A stretch of DNA of 64,000 bases, taken from assembly GCA_027487515.1 (NCBI GenBank), contig JAIYDL010000001.1, positions 1 through 64,000 on the forward strand. The letters are read 5' to 3'. Source of the stretch: Pseudomonadota bacterium. Lineage in GTDB: Bacteria; Bdellovibrionota; Bacteriovoracia; Bacteriovoracales; Bacteriovoracaceae. Of the stretch, positions 35,243-43,485 are shown piece after piece; position 1 is the stretch's first letter, and the number at the start of each line of letters is the position of its first letter. The notes below the pieces were generated by a model. It did no database searches and had not been told where the DNA came from. It worked only from the letters and a program-made list of their open reading frames with translations. Both the position numbers and the translations under genes were made by a program.

Positions 35243-36592
35243 ATGTCATCGCTTGGTTTCTCCCGCATCCTTCGCCACATCGAGAACCGGATCCCCTACG
35301 AGAAGATCGGCAAGATCATCGCCTCCCGGGGGACAGTCTTCGAGGCGAGTGTCCCGAGAGCAGTGCTCGGGTCGAACGTCGAGTTCTTCGCCGAAAACGG
35401 AGAGAGCTCCCTCGGGGAGGTGGTTGCGATTCAGGGGCAGAACTGCATGGTGATGCCCTACAATGAAATCTCGGGCATCAACTCCGAAACGCGCATCCAC
35501 TTGCGGAACATCGTCACGGAGATCAACATCTCGGCCAACATGCTCGGCCGCGTCGTCGATTTCCAAGGTAACCCCATCGACAACAAGGGCCCGATCGAGG
35601 GCCCGTTCGAGCGACGCTCAATCTTCGGGGTCCCCCTGAATCCCCTGGATCGGCCGCCGATCCGAGAGCCGCTCGACACGGGCATCAATTCCATCAACTG
35701 CTTCATTACGGCAGGCAAGGGCCAGCGCCTCGCGATCATGGCCGGTTCCGGAGTCGGGAAGTCGGTCCTGATGGGGATGATCGCTAGAAACACGAACGCA
35801 GATATTAACGTCATCGCCTTGATCGGAGAACGGGGCCGCGAGGTCCTGGAGTTCATTCAGTCGGACCTCGGGGAGGAGGGCCTTCGGCGGTCGGTGGTAG
35901 TCGTGGCTACCTCGGACACCTCCGCACTCATCAAGACCAAGGCCGCGTACACCGCGACGACCATTGCCGAGTACTTCCGCGACCGCGGCGACGACATCCT
36001 CCTGATGATGGATTCGATCACCCGCTTTGCCATGGCGAACCGGGAGATCGCGCTGTCGACGGGTGAGCCTCCAGGCCAGAAGGGGTACACGCCCTCCGTG
36101 TTTGCGAAGTTACCCAAGTTAATGGAGCGCGCAGGAACGAAGAGCGGGGCCGGGTCTATCACCGGGATCTACACCGTCTTGGTAGAAGGCGGGGACCTCG
36201 ACGAGCCCATCGCCGATGCGGTCCGAGGGATCTCCGATGGTCACATCGTTCTGTCCCGGCAGCTCGCGGCCAGGAACCACTACCCGGCGATCGACGTCCT
36301 CGCATCGATCTCGCGGGTGATGCCAAAAGTTGCCACGAAGGAACACAAGATCGTTGCCTCCCATCTGCGCGATCTCCTCGCGGCGTACAAGGAGTCCGAG
36401 GATCTCATCACCGTCGGCGCCTACGCCAGAGGGTCGAATCCGAAGGTCGATAAGGCGATCGTGATCTACGACGACATCGTGAACCTTCTCCGCCAGCAGG
36501 TCGAAGAGTCGTTTACCATCAACGAACTCTTCGAACGCATGGTCGAGGTGGCGCGGAAGGCCGAATCTTCCGTCGATCCGAACTTTAAATAA
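35243..36592 (+). CDS. fliI: Flagellum-specific ATPase FliI
   Basis: FliI is the hexameric ATPase of flagellar type III export. Walker A MAGSGVGKSVL, the motif ALIGERGREVLEFI, Walker B ILLMMDSITRFAMA and the segment GSITGIYTVLVEGGDLDEP are all present. The 449-residue length and the family motif REPLDTGINSINCFI distinguish it from F1 beta subunits. It begins two bases after fliH and ends two bases before fliJ. Confidence 0.97.
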   Translation: MSSLGFSRILRHIENRIPYEKIGKIIASRGTVFEASVPRAVLGSNVEFFAENGESSLGEVVAIQGQNCMVMPYNEISGINSETRIHLRNIVTEINISANMLGRVVDFQGNPIDNKGPIEGPFERRSIFGVPLNPLDRPPIREPLDTGINSINCFITAGKGQRLAIMAGSGVGKSVLMGMIARNTNADINVIALIGERGREVLEFIQSDLGEEGLRRSVVVVATSDTSALIKTKAAYTATTIAEYFRDRGDDILLMMDSITRFAMANREIALSTGEPPGQKGYTPSVFAKLPKLMERAGTKSGAGSITGIYTVLVEGGDLDEPIADAVRGISDGHIVLSRQLAARNHYPAIDVLASISRVMPKVATKEHKIVASHLRDLLAAYKESEDLITVGAYARGSNPKVDKAIVIYDDIVNLLRQQVEESFTINELFERMVEVARKAESSVDPNFK

Positions 36593-36594
36593 GC

Positions 36595-37047
36595 ATGAAA
36601 AAGTACGCCTTCCGTCTCGAGCCAGTGCTGAAGTTAAAGAAGCTCAAAGAGGAGCACTGCCGGATGGAACTGGGGCAGCTCGTGACGCAGCTGGGTCGGC
36701 TCGACGAGCAGCTCGCGCGGGACAGCGAGGAGATCGGCCGGTACTACCAGATCCAGGACGGAGGCCTTCGCACCGGTCTTTCTGGCCGCCAGCTCCAGGC
36801 CTTCCCGATGCTCATCGCGGCTAAAGAACAGAACATCCGCATCCTCGAGAGTGACCGGAGAAAGCAAGAAGAACTCATCACGCAGAAGCGGCAGGAACTG
36901 GCGCTTCTGCGCGGCGATCTAAAGGTCATGGAGAACCTGCGAGAGAAAGACTTCGAGGCTTACAAACGTGCGTTACAAAAAGACATTGACCAGAAAGTCG
37001 AAGAACAGACGCAGATCTGGTTACAGCACAAAGAGAAAAAGGCTTAG
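36595..37047 (+). CDS. fliJ: Flagellar export chaperone / coiled-coil protein FliJ
   Basis: A 150-residue protein that is almost entirely coiled coil with the FliJ start (KYAFRLEPVLKLKKLKEEH). FliJ inserts into the FliI hexamer and links it to FlhA. Identification rests on the N-terminal motif, length and position directly after fliI (gap of two bases). It is followed two bases later by the MotE-like gene. Confidence 0.88.
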   Translation: MKKYAFRLEPVLKLKKLKEEHCRMELGQLVTQLGRLDEQLARDSEEIGRYYQIQDGGLRTGLSGRQLQAFPMLIAAKEQNIRILESDRRKQEELITQKRQELALLRGDLKVMENLREKDFEAYKRALQKDIDQKVEEQTQIWLQHKEKKA

Positions 37048-37049
37048 CT

Positions 37050-37574
37050 ATGAAAACTCTTGGAACACTTCTTCTGCTGGCATCGACGGTCGCGTTTGCG
37101 GCCCAGAAGAGCTACACGGAAGAAGATTTTATCCGGAAGGTGAGCGAGGAAGTTCGAAAGAAAGTCGACGAGGTCAAAAACAAGTCCGTCGCCGAACTCA
37201 CGAAAGAACTCCTCGAGCGAGAGGAAAAACTCAAGCTCCGGGAACTCGATCTCCTCAAGCAGCAAGATTCGCTCCGGGTTTCGGAGGGAGAAATTGCGAA
37301 GCGCTACGTGGAGCTCTCTGAAAAGCAAAAAGACTTCCTCGGTTGCGTCGAGCGAAACGAAGAAGAATCGAAAGCGCGGGTAGGACAATTGGTCGAAATG
37401 ATTTCGAACATGAAGCCGGAGAAAGCGGCCGAGATCCTCGCGGTCCAGGAGGCCGAAATCGCCGTCAAAATCATCCAAACAATTGATCCGAAGAAGGCGT
37501 CGAAGATTTTTAATTTCATGGATAAAGAGGTCTCGGCGAAGCTCCAGAAGCAGTACCTCCAGATGAAGAAATAG
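37050..37574 (+). CDS. Exported MotE-like protein (MgtE N-domain-like) in the fli operon
   Basis: A 174-residue protein with a signal peptide (MKTLGTLLLLASTVAFAAQ), a long coiled coil and a C-terminal domain MKPEKAAEILAVQEAEIAVK...DPKKASKIFNFMD that matches the MgtE-N-like fold of MotE. In rhizobia MotE is a periplasmic chaperone for the stator protein MotC; in other flagellar operons a protein of this type sits in just this place after fliJ. The role here is inferred from fold and context. Two bases separate it from fliJ. Confidence 0.82.
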   Translation: MKTLGTLLLLASTVAFAAQKSYTEEDFIRKVSEEVRKKVDEVKNKSVAELTKELLEREEKLKLRELDLLKQQDSLRVSEGEIAKRYVELSEKQKDFLGCVERNEEESKARVGQLVEMISNMKPEKAAEILAVQEAEIAVKIIQTIDPKKASKIFNFMDKEVSAKLQKQYLQMKK

Positions 37575-37670
37575 ATCGCTCCCCTGGGAAACGTGATCCC
37601 TCCTCCCTCTTCCCCTGCACGCACTGCCAGTCGTCCCGGTACCAGCGTCTCACCTCGAGGCTTGGGCGAG

Positions 37671-37699
37671 GATCGGCAATCCTTGCCGGTCACACTTTT
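37671..37699 (+). terminator. Possible terminator after the fliE-motE genes
   Basis: GATCGGCAA and TTGCCGGTC (37671-37679 and 37683-37691) can pair, with one G-T pair, around a three-base loop. Only a short TTTT follows, eight bases later or so, so termination may be partial. Confidence 0.4.
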
Positions 37700-37742
37700 A
37701 ATCTAAAGTTTTCGGAACATCTTGCCCGGCTTCAAAAGTGTG
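37691..37742. promoter_or_regulatory. Inverted repeat enclosing a sigma-28-like -35 element before fliK
   Basis: CACACTTTT (37691-37699) and AAAAGTGTG (37734-37742) are perfect inverted copies. Between them is TAAAGTTT (37704-37711), which equals the sigma-28 -35 consensus. The -10 part, GCCCGGCT after 12 bases, matches GCCGATAA only at its start, so promoter status is uncertain. Confidence 0.35.
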
Positions 37743-37791
37743 TAGGGACTGTGGAATAATCTCCGTAGGACCACTTTCATACAGGAAACTT

Positions 37792-39039
37792 ATGATCCAG
37801 GCGCCGCTACCAAAACCAATCGAACCGCCGAAGGCTCCACGCCCTCGTGCGGAGCAGGAAGGACCAAGCTCGAACCTCCGTTCTGCGAAGCCGAAGGATG
37901 CCTTCGTCTCTCGATCATCGAAGGCCAAAGAAAGCACCGAGGCCAAATCAAAGAGTGGAGACCATGAAGACGTGAGCGAGGATGAGTTCGCCGCTGAGCT
38001 CTCCACTAGCCTCGGAGAGGCGTCGGCGAAGCCGGTAGAGGTTTCCGCTGAAAAGGCGCTTGAGCTGCCGTCGGCGTTGGTTCAACCCGCTCAGGGCGAG
38101 CTCGCCGCGCCGAAGGTCTTCGACCCGACTCTCACGAAGGATGTCGAGAACCTGACCAGGCCAACGACCACAGGTGTTGGCCCATTACCTGCGGCACAAG
38201 TCTTAGAGCTCGCGGGAAAGGGACCGGCGACGGAGGTTCCCGGAGAGCTGGCAGCGGCGTTGCCGGTGGCACTCCTGGCGGCCGAAGCGAAGGGCCGTGC
38301 ACCGGCGCTCGATTTGGAAAAGTCCGAGATTGATCCACAGCTCCTCAGTAATGAGGATTTCGTCGCGCAGAAGAACCTGGTGACCCGCAAGGCGCTTCCG
38401 AACGCCTACGGGATGAAGGCGTTGCCTCAGGAGAAAATCGCCCTTGAATCAGGGCTCCAATCGACGCAAGTCGTGAAGGAAGCCTCGGCGCTCGAATCGC
38501 CGGTGAATTCTCAACAGTTCATCCTTGGCCTTCAAGCGGAGAAGTCCCTCGTTACGAGTGAAGGAGCGGCCCCGACAAAAGTCTTCGACCTCGGTTCTGT
38601 CAAGACTGGGAATCCCACTGAGATCATGAATCAGATCACCGATTACGTGGTCCAAGCTCGAGCGGCAAAGGAGCCGACCGTGAGCCTCCGGATGAATCAC
38701 ACGGACCTTGGGCTCATTGACATCACGGTGACGAAGTCGGTCCTCGGCCAGGATGCGGTGGCGATTAACATCGGAGCCCACTCCGTGGACGGGAAAAACT
38801 TCTTCCAGCAGAACTCAAAAGAGCTCTTCACGCACCTCACGGCCGCCGGAGTCTCCGTCGCGGACCTCAAGGTCGAAACTCCAGCTTCAACGGCGAAGAA
38901 TGAGTTCGACTTCGGCTCGCAGTCGGGCCGAAATTCCCAGAGTGGTGAGCGGCACTTTGGATCCGAGCAGAACCAGCGTCGCCAAGAATCGGATCGGCGC
39001 AAGGAACTTTGGAACCTCCTTAACAAGGAAGCGGCCTAA
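37792..39039 (+). CDS. fliK: Flagellar hook-length control protein FliK
   Basis: FliK is a secreted ruler that sets hook length and switches export specificity. The first 300 residues are rich in proline, alanine and serine with little predicted structure. The C-terminal Flg_hook domain is recognisable (VSLRMNHTDLGLIDITVTKS, then FFQQNSKELFTHLTAAGVSV), with a glutamine- and arginine-rich tail. The start at 37792 (MIQAPLPKP) follows AGGAAA; an upstream in-frame ATG at 37738 lies inside the inverted repeat and is unlikely. Its stop overlaps the flgD start (TAATG). Confidence 0.85.
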   Translation: MIQAPLPKPIEPPKAPRPRAEQEGPSSNLRSAKPKDAFVSRSSKAKESTEAKSKSGDHEDVSEDEFAAELSTSLGEASAKPVEVSAEKALELPSALVQPAQGELAAPKVFDPTLTKDVENLTRPTTTGVGPLPAAQVLELAGKGPATEVPGELAAALPVALLAAEAKGRAPALDLEKSEIDPQLLSNEDFVAQKNLVTRKALPNAYGMKALPQEKIALESGLQSTQVVKEASALESPVNSQQFILGLQAEKSLVTSEGAAPTKVFDLGSVKTGNPTEIMNQITDYVVQARAAKEPTVSLRMNHTDLGLIDITVTKSVLGQDAVAINIGAHSVDGKNFFQQNSKELFTHLTAAGVSVADLKVETPASTAKNEFDFGSQSGRNSQSGERHFGSEQNQRRQESDRRKELWNLLNKEAA

Positions 39040-40031
39040 TGCCTGAAATCGGACGCCCGGTCACCCCCCAGGAACTCCAGTACCGGCAGGTTTCCATGGG
39101 CCCCAAGCCACTGGCGACGAGTGGCAAGAGCGAGCGGGAACTCCGGGAAGCGATCATCAATAAGGCGACGGGATACAAACCGAAGAACGAAGTGATTAAA
39201 GAGGGCCCGCACAATGCGATGGGGAAGGATGAGTTTTTAAAACTCCTGACCTTCCAGCTGCAGCACCAGGACCCCATGAACCCGATGGATCAAAGCAAGA
39301 TGACCGGAGAGCTCGCGCAGTTCTCTCAGCTCGAGCAGCTCTCGAACCTCAATAAAAAGTTCGACGATCAGAATAAAACGAAGGCGATCGAAGACAAGTT
39401 CTACGCTGCCTCCTTCGTTGGAAAAAAAGTTGTTACGGCGGGGTCGACGATCACGCTTAAAAACTCCGGTGACCCCGGAGACGTTCTCTTCAAGCTCGAC
39501 GGAGACGCTGCGAAGGTGATGGTTCGAGTGCTCGATGAGAAAAACAACATCATGGGTGAGATCTGGCGCGAGGGCATGTCTGGTGGCTCCCACCAAGTGA
39601 CCTGGGACGGCGTTGCGCTCGATGGTTCGCCGGCGGTGAAGGGAACGTACCGTGCGCAGGTGAAGGCCTGGGATAGTACGGGGAACGTGGTGGGAACGAA
39701 GACAGAAGCAACGGGAGTTGTGTCTTCTGTGAGCTTCGACGAAGGTGAGCCAGTGCTCACCGTGAAAGGTGGCCAGAAGGTCTACCTTCGGGATGTGCAG
39801 AGCTTTCATACGGCGGAGAGTGCGACGCACTCGGAAGCCGGGCCGGTCGGCCTGCCCGGGCCCGGGCAACTGAGTCCCGCGGCCGCAGCCGCTGCCCGAG
39901 CGGAAACTAATTCCGGATTGTCGGGGCAGAGTGGTTCGATAGAATTAAATTCTGGAGCGCCGACTGCGATCCGGGTTCCTGCGCAGCAGGCGATGAATGC
40001 GTACACAGAAAACACAGGAATCTACGACTAG
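39039..40031 (+). CDS. flgD: Flagellar hook assembly protein FlgD
   Basis: FlgD is the hook cap. The N-terminal export and capping region has GKDEFLKLLTFQLQHQDPMN followed by QMTGELAQFSQLEQL-like sequence. A central tudor/Fn3-like hybrid domain includes GGSHQVTWDGVALDGSPAV and GTYRAQVKAWD. The 330-residue protein is longer than E. coli FlgD because of a C-terminal alanine- and glycine-rich tail from about residue 265. It overlaps fliK by one base and ends one base before the next start. Confidence 0.95.
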   Translation: MPEIGRPVTPQELQYRQVSMGPKPLATSGKSERELREAIINKATGYKPKNEVIKEGPHNAMGKDEFLKLLTFQLQHQDPMNPMDQSKMTGELAQFSQLEQLSNLNKKFDDQNKTKAIEDKFYAASFVGKKVVTAGSTITLKNSGDPGDVLFKLDGDAAKVMVRVLDEKNNIMGEIWREGMSGGSHQVTWDGVALDGSPAVKGTYRAQVKAWDSTGNVVGTKTEATGVVSSVSFDEGEPVLTVKGGQKVYLRDVQSFHTAESATHSEAGPVGLPGPGQLSPAAAAAARAETNSGLSGQSGSIELNSGAPTAIRVPAQQAMNAYTENTGIYD

Positions 40032-40032
40032 T

Positions 40033-40455
40033 ATGAGTAAAGTGAATTCGTTCTTAATCCCAAACGTCTCGAGGCTCCCGACTGACACGCAGAAAGCGGA
40101 TCCGTCGAATGCGCTCAAGAAAAACCAGGCCAGTGAGTTCAAGGGACTCATGGAGCGCGAGCTCACCCAACCACAGGTCACGGCAAAGGACCTTGGACAA
40201 GACCTCAAGGTCTCGACCCATGCGACGAAGCGACTTCAGGAGCGCAACATCGAGCTCGACGGTGACGAGTACGTAAAGCTCAAGGAAGCCATCGGGAAGC
40301 TCCGGGCCAAAGGTGGGCACGATTCGCTCGTGATCACGGGGAAGGCCGCGTACGTGGTCGACGTGGATAAGAATACGGTCGTGACCGCGGTCGACCGGAA
40401 CAACATGAGTGATAACGTTTTTACGAAGATCGATTCGACGATATTTATGATGTAA
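40033..40455 (+). CDS. Flagellar operon protein (TIGR02530 type)
   Basis: A 140-residue protein of the conserved 'flagellar operon protein' family found between flgD and flgE in many Gram-positive and deltaproteobacterial-type clusters. The core reads STHATKRLQERNIELDGDE, then LVITGKAAYVVDVDKNTVVT, as in that family. I start it at 40033, directly after flgD; an ATG 36 bases earlier overlaps flgD and gives an unconserved leader. Function is unknown, though related proteins are thought to help hook assembly. Confidence 0.86.
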   Translation: MSKVNSFLIPNVSRLPTDTQKADPSNALKKNQASEFKGLMERELTQPQVTAKDLGQDLKVSTHATKRLQERNIELDGDEYVKLKEAIGKLRAKGGHDSLVITGKAAYVVDVDKNTVVTAVDRNNMSDNVFTKIDSTIFMM

Positions 40456-40582
40456 GGCTGCTAAGGAGTTTGCAGAACTACAATTTTTATTAATTTTGGT
40501 AGAGGTGGCCGGTCCTTTCCGGAAGCCGTGGATGTGGGGCCCGTTGTGCTCCCGTCCCCTCGCCAGCGTCTAGGAGGGACAG

Positions 40583-41866
40583 ATGAGTATTCTTTCTTCT
40601 TTTAACATCGGTGTAACAGGGCTCAACGCGGCCGGTTCTTCGATGGGTGTTGTCGGTGATAACATCGCCAACGCCGGGACCTTCGGGTTCAAGAGCTCTC
40701 GAGCAGAGTTCCAGGACATGCTGGCCAACTCCCTCAAGGGGATCGATGGTGGCGACCAGATGGGCTCTGGAACAAAACTCGCTCACATCACGGCGCAGTT
40801 CACGCAGGGTACGATTGCCCGCACGAATAACATCACGGACATTGCGATCAACGGAAATGGCTTCTTCTCAGTCGATGCCCCGTTCGGGAAAGGCTACTCT
40901 CGGGACGGCTCTTTCCATTTCGATAAAGACGGCTACATGGTCAATGGTGACGGCTACAAAGTTAACGGATTCCAGCCCGATGAGAAGGGTGAAATCACGA
41001 ATAAGCTCGGGGCAATCAAGCTCGGGAATACGAACATCCCAGCGACGCCGACCAGCGAAGTCTCGATGCGCTTAAACCTCGATTCTCGAGATGCAATCAA
41101 GGTCTTCGATCCGAAGAATCCGGACAAGACGTCCAATTTCAACAGCTCCGTGACGGTCTACGATTCCGTTGGTACCGCTCGCCTCGTGACGCTCTACTTC
41201 AATAAACAGGCCGACGGAGCAACGTGGGAATACCACGCCATGGTGGACGGTGCAGACGCAACGAACGGCAAGGCCGGTGAGATGGTCGAGATGGCCAACG
41301 GGAAGCTCCGCTTCGATCAGAAAGGCATTCTCCAGGAGGAAACTCCAGGCCTGAACGCCTTCAACTTCAATAAGGGTGCCTCCGCAGGGCAGAAGATCTC
41401 CTTCGACTTCGGTAGCTCCATCAAGGATGGAGGAACTGGTCTCGACGCCGCGACTCAGTTCGGCTCTAAGTCCTCTGTCTCTCGCCACACACAAGACGGT
41501 TCATCCGCGGCGACGCTCGCGTCCATGTCCTTCAATGACAATGGTGTTCTCACCGCGGTCTACGACAACGGGAAGTCCCTGGAGCTCGGGCAGATTGCGA
41601 TCGCGAAGTTCGAGAACAACGAGGGCCTCTTCAAGACCGGGAAAAACCTCTTTAAGGAAACGCGAAAATCGGGCCAGGCCGCCATGGGGAAACCCGGTGC
41701 CGACGGTCGCGGCGAGGTCCTGGCGAAGTCCATCGAACAATCCAACGTGGACATCGCGAATGAGTTCATTAACCTCATGGCCGCCCAGAGGAACTTCCAG
41801 GCCAACACCCGGACGATCACAACGTCGGATCAGATGCTGCAGGAAGTTCTGAACATTAAGCGCTAA
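40583..41866 (+). CDS. flgE: Flagellar hook protein FlgE
   Basis: FlgE forms the universal joint between rod and filament. The N-terminal export motif is FNIGVTGLNAAGSSMGVVGD followed by NIANAGTFGFKSSR; the C-terminal helix is SNVDIANEFINLMAAQRNFQ followed by ANTRTITTSDQML. Length, 427 residues, is normal. AGGAGGGACAG precedes the ATG. A 127-base gap before it probably holds its own promoter. A strong terminator follows. Confidence 0.96.
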   Translation: MSILSSFNIGVTGLNAAGSSMGVVGDNIANAGTFGFKSSRAEFQDMLANSLKGIDGGDQMGSGTKLAHITAQFTQGTIARTNNITDIAINGNGFFSVDAPFGKGYSRDGSFHFDKDGYMVNGDGYKVNGFQPDEKGEITNKLGAIKLGNTNIPATPTSEVSMRLNLDSRDAIKVFDPKNPDKTSNFNSSVTVYDSVGTARLVTLYFNKQADGATWEYHAMVDGADATNGKAGEMVEMANGKLRFDQKGILQEETPGLNAFNFNKGASAGQKISFDFGSSIKDGGTGLDAATQFGSKSSVSRHTQDGSSAATLASMSFNDNGVLTAVYDNGKSLELGQIAIAKFENNEGLFKTGKNLFKETRKSGQAAMGKPGADGRGEVLAKSIEQSNVDIANEFINLMAAQRNFQANTRTITTSDQMLQEVLNIKR

Positions 41867-41895
41867 TAGATCCTAACTCCTAGATTTTAAACTCC

Positions 41896-41932
41896 AGAAA
41901 GGGCAGCTCCCAGCGCTGCCCTTTCTTTTTTT
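41896..41932 (+). terminator. Strong intrinsic terminator after flgE
   Basis: A 12-base perfect stem AGAAAGGGCAGC/GCTGCCCTTTCT (41896-41907 with 41915-41926) is followed by a run of T. It ends the flagellar block. Confidence 0.95.
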
Positions 41933-41978
41933 AAATAGAAGAGTAAAGTTTTCCCTGTAACTGACCGATTCGCTTCCC

Positions 41979-42557
41979 ATGGCTTCATGGAAACTCCATC
42001 TCCTCTACCTCAGTCTCGGCGCCGCACTTTTTGCCGTCGGTAAGTATTATCCGACCCCGGAAGTTACTCCGGCCCGGACAATCGCATCGGCGGAGTCTAC
42101 GGAACGTATCCTCGGGGCTTTCGAATTCGTGGAGCTGGGACAAGATAGAGGGCTGGGCCTCATCGCCAAGATCGACTCCGGCGCTGAGACTGCATCCATT
42201 CACGCCACCGACATCAAGCCGTATTCGCAGGGTGGAAAGCAGCACGTGTCGTTCACGACGGAGGACGATTTAGGAAAGGTCCAGCGACTGACTCGCGAAG
42301 TTCTCAAAAGAGACACTGTGAAGAGCGCGAGCGGAACCGGAGTTCGGTACTTCATCCAGGAAACGATTTGGATCGGCGACGACGTTTACGACGTCGAAGT
42401 TAACCTCGCGGACCGGAGGCACCTCAGCCGGAAGTTTCTGATCGGAAAGAACCTTCTGAAGGCAGGCAACTACCGGATCGACACAACGACTCATTTCCAC
42501 TTAACCCGTAAACCGGCCTCATTAACTCTCACTGAAGTCACCAAACCTAAGGAATAG
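41979..42557 (+). CDS. Retropepsin-like aspartic protease family protein (COG4067/RimB type)
   Basis: A 192-residue protein anchored by an N-terminal helix (about residues 5-22). The core KIDSGAETASIHA holds the family's DSGA motif at Asp66, and the later segment NLADRRHLSRKFLIGKNLL is the other conserved block. The family was once called ATP-dependent zinc protease and is now seen as retropepsin-like; some members act near RimK-type ligases. No such ligase is adjacent. The exported location is inferred from the N-terminal helix. Confidence 0.83.
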   Translation: MASWKLHLLYLSLGAALFAVGKYYPTPEVTPARTIASAESTERILGAFEFVELGQDRGLGLIAKIDSGAETASIHATDIKPYSQGGKQHVSFTTEDDLGKVQRLTREVLKRDTVKSASGTGVRYFIQETIWIGDDVYDVEVNLADRRHLSRKFLIGKNLLKAGNYRIDTTTHFHLTRKPASLTLTEVTKPKE

Positions 42558-42558
42558 T

Positions 42559-42753
42559 ATGCGCCGCAAGTCCTTCGTTTTTCTCGTCTTGGTTCTTTGT
42601 CTTTCTTTGAACGCGATTTCCGCTACGAACGGACCCGTTTCCGCCGATCGTTGGAGCACGAGCGCACAGCTCGTTCCACCTACCGAATCTGATCCGGACG
42701 ACGATGGTGAAGGCGGTGTGGATGATGAACCTTCCGACGGCGAAGAAGAATAG
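42559..42753 (+). CDS. Small exported acidic protein
   Basis: A 64-residue protein with a strong signal peptide (SFVFLVLVLCLSLNAISA) and a mature part of about 40 residues that ends in a run of aspartate and glutamate (PDDDGEGGVDDEPSDGEEE). It starts one base after the retropepsin-like gene and is surely cotranscribed. No family is recognised. An acidic metal- or protein-binding tail in the periplasm is one possibility. Confidence 0.65.
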   Translation: MRRKSFVFLVLVLCLSLNAISATNGPVSADRWSTSAQLVPPTESDPDDDGEGGVDDEPSDGEEE

Positions 42754-42987
42754 GATCCGAGCTCATGCCATTGAGTGTGGGGCTCTGTCTTGGCGGAGGT
42801 CCACACTCGAAACCCTCTTCTTCTGTCCTGTCTGAAATTCTTCACTCGGAATTCCCCACTAAGTTCTCTGGACCAATGGGTACTTCTGCTTCTCCGCGAA
42901 TCCTCCCGACCCAATCTTCAGGGCTCTTTTAGGTCCTGAGTGCCACTCTTCGAGCTACAGTGAGGAGGAATGGGTAAAGGAGTTTCC

Positions 42988-43230
42988 ATGAAAGCTTCTC
43001 ATGCTCTGGCCATCACCATCGTAACCGTTCTCGGGGCCTGCGATCCTGGTGCGGACCGGCGCCCGCCGTCGGGCCCGGAGATAGAGCAACGGCAGCAAAT
43101 GGAGCAGGATAAGAAAGTTGATCCTCGGGAACTGGATGAGATCGAGATCAAGGATCAGGAGCGAAGGGAAGTGAATGCCAACGACCAGAGCATTTCCAAG
43201 GCTAAACCAGCAGAGCGCGGCACCGACTAA
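42988..43230 (+). CDS. Small lipoprotein
   Basis: Started at 42988, after GGAG, the protein is 80 residues with signal sequence MKASHALAITIVTVLGAC, where LGAC is the lipobox. The upstream ATG at 42970 has its Shine-Dalgarno too close. The mature part is hydrophilic, rich in glutamate, glutamine and lysine, and probably a disordered or helical tether. Its end overlaps the end of the convergent ferredoxin gene by four bases. Function unknown. Confidence 0.68.
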   Translation: MKASHALAITIVTVLGACDPGADRRPPSGPEIEQRQQMEQDKKVDPRELDEIEIKDQERREVNANDQSISKAKPAERGTD

Positions 43231-43457
43231 CCGTCGTTCCCGATCGCCTCGACGGGGCACGCTGCGAGAGCGTTCTCTGCTTCGTTAATCTCCTCCGGTG
43301 ACTGGGGCTGGAGTTTGACATAAGCGTGGCCATCGTTGTCGTTCATGGCGAAGAATCTTGGGGCTTCGACGCAGCAGGCGTCACAGGCGATGCAAGCATC
43401 ATCGACGAAGTACCTGCCGGCGACGTTACCTTTCACACGCGAGTTCTTGTCTGCCAT
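43227..43457 (-). CDS. Ferredoxin, single-cluster type
   Basis: A 76-residue electron carrier. CIACDACC gives Cys22, Cys25 and Cys28 (with an extra Cys29), and a last ligand lies in AACPVEAI, so one [4Fe-4S] or [3Fe-4S] cluster is expected. The sequence between (EAPRFFAMNDNDGHAYV) is typical of monocluster ferredoxins of the Fer4_13/15 type. It follows ppiD by 28 bases on the same strand and may be cotranscribed. The redox partner is not evident. Confidence 0.9.
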   Translation of the reverse strand: MADKNSRVKGNVAGRYFVDDACIACDACCVEAPRFFAMNDNDGHAYVKLQPQSPEEINEAENALAACPVEAIGNDG

Positions 43458-43485
43458 AAATCAAAGCCCCTTTTTGGAGCCTAAG

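Noticed and set aside
40535-40549. A GG-N10-GC spacing before flgE that recalls a sigma-54 promoter.
   Set aside because: Outside the GG and GC pairs most consensus positions of TGGCAC...TTGC are missing.
42765-42932. A 55-codon proline- and serine-rich frame between two small exported-protein genes.
   Set aside because: No good Shine-Dalgarno, no signal peptide and no recognisable pattern; not enough to call a gene.
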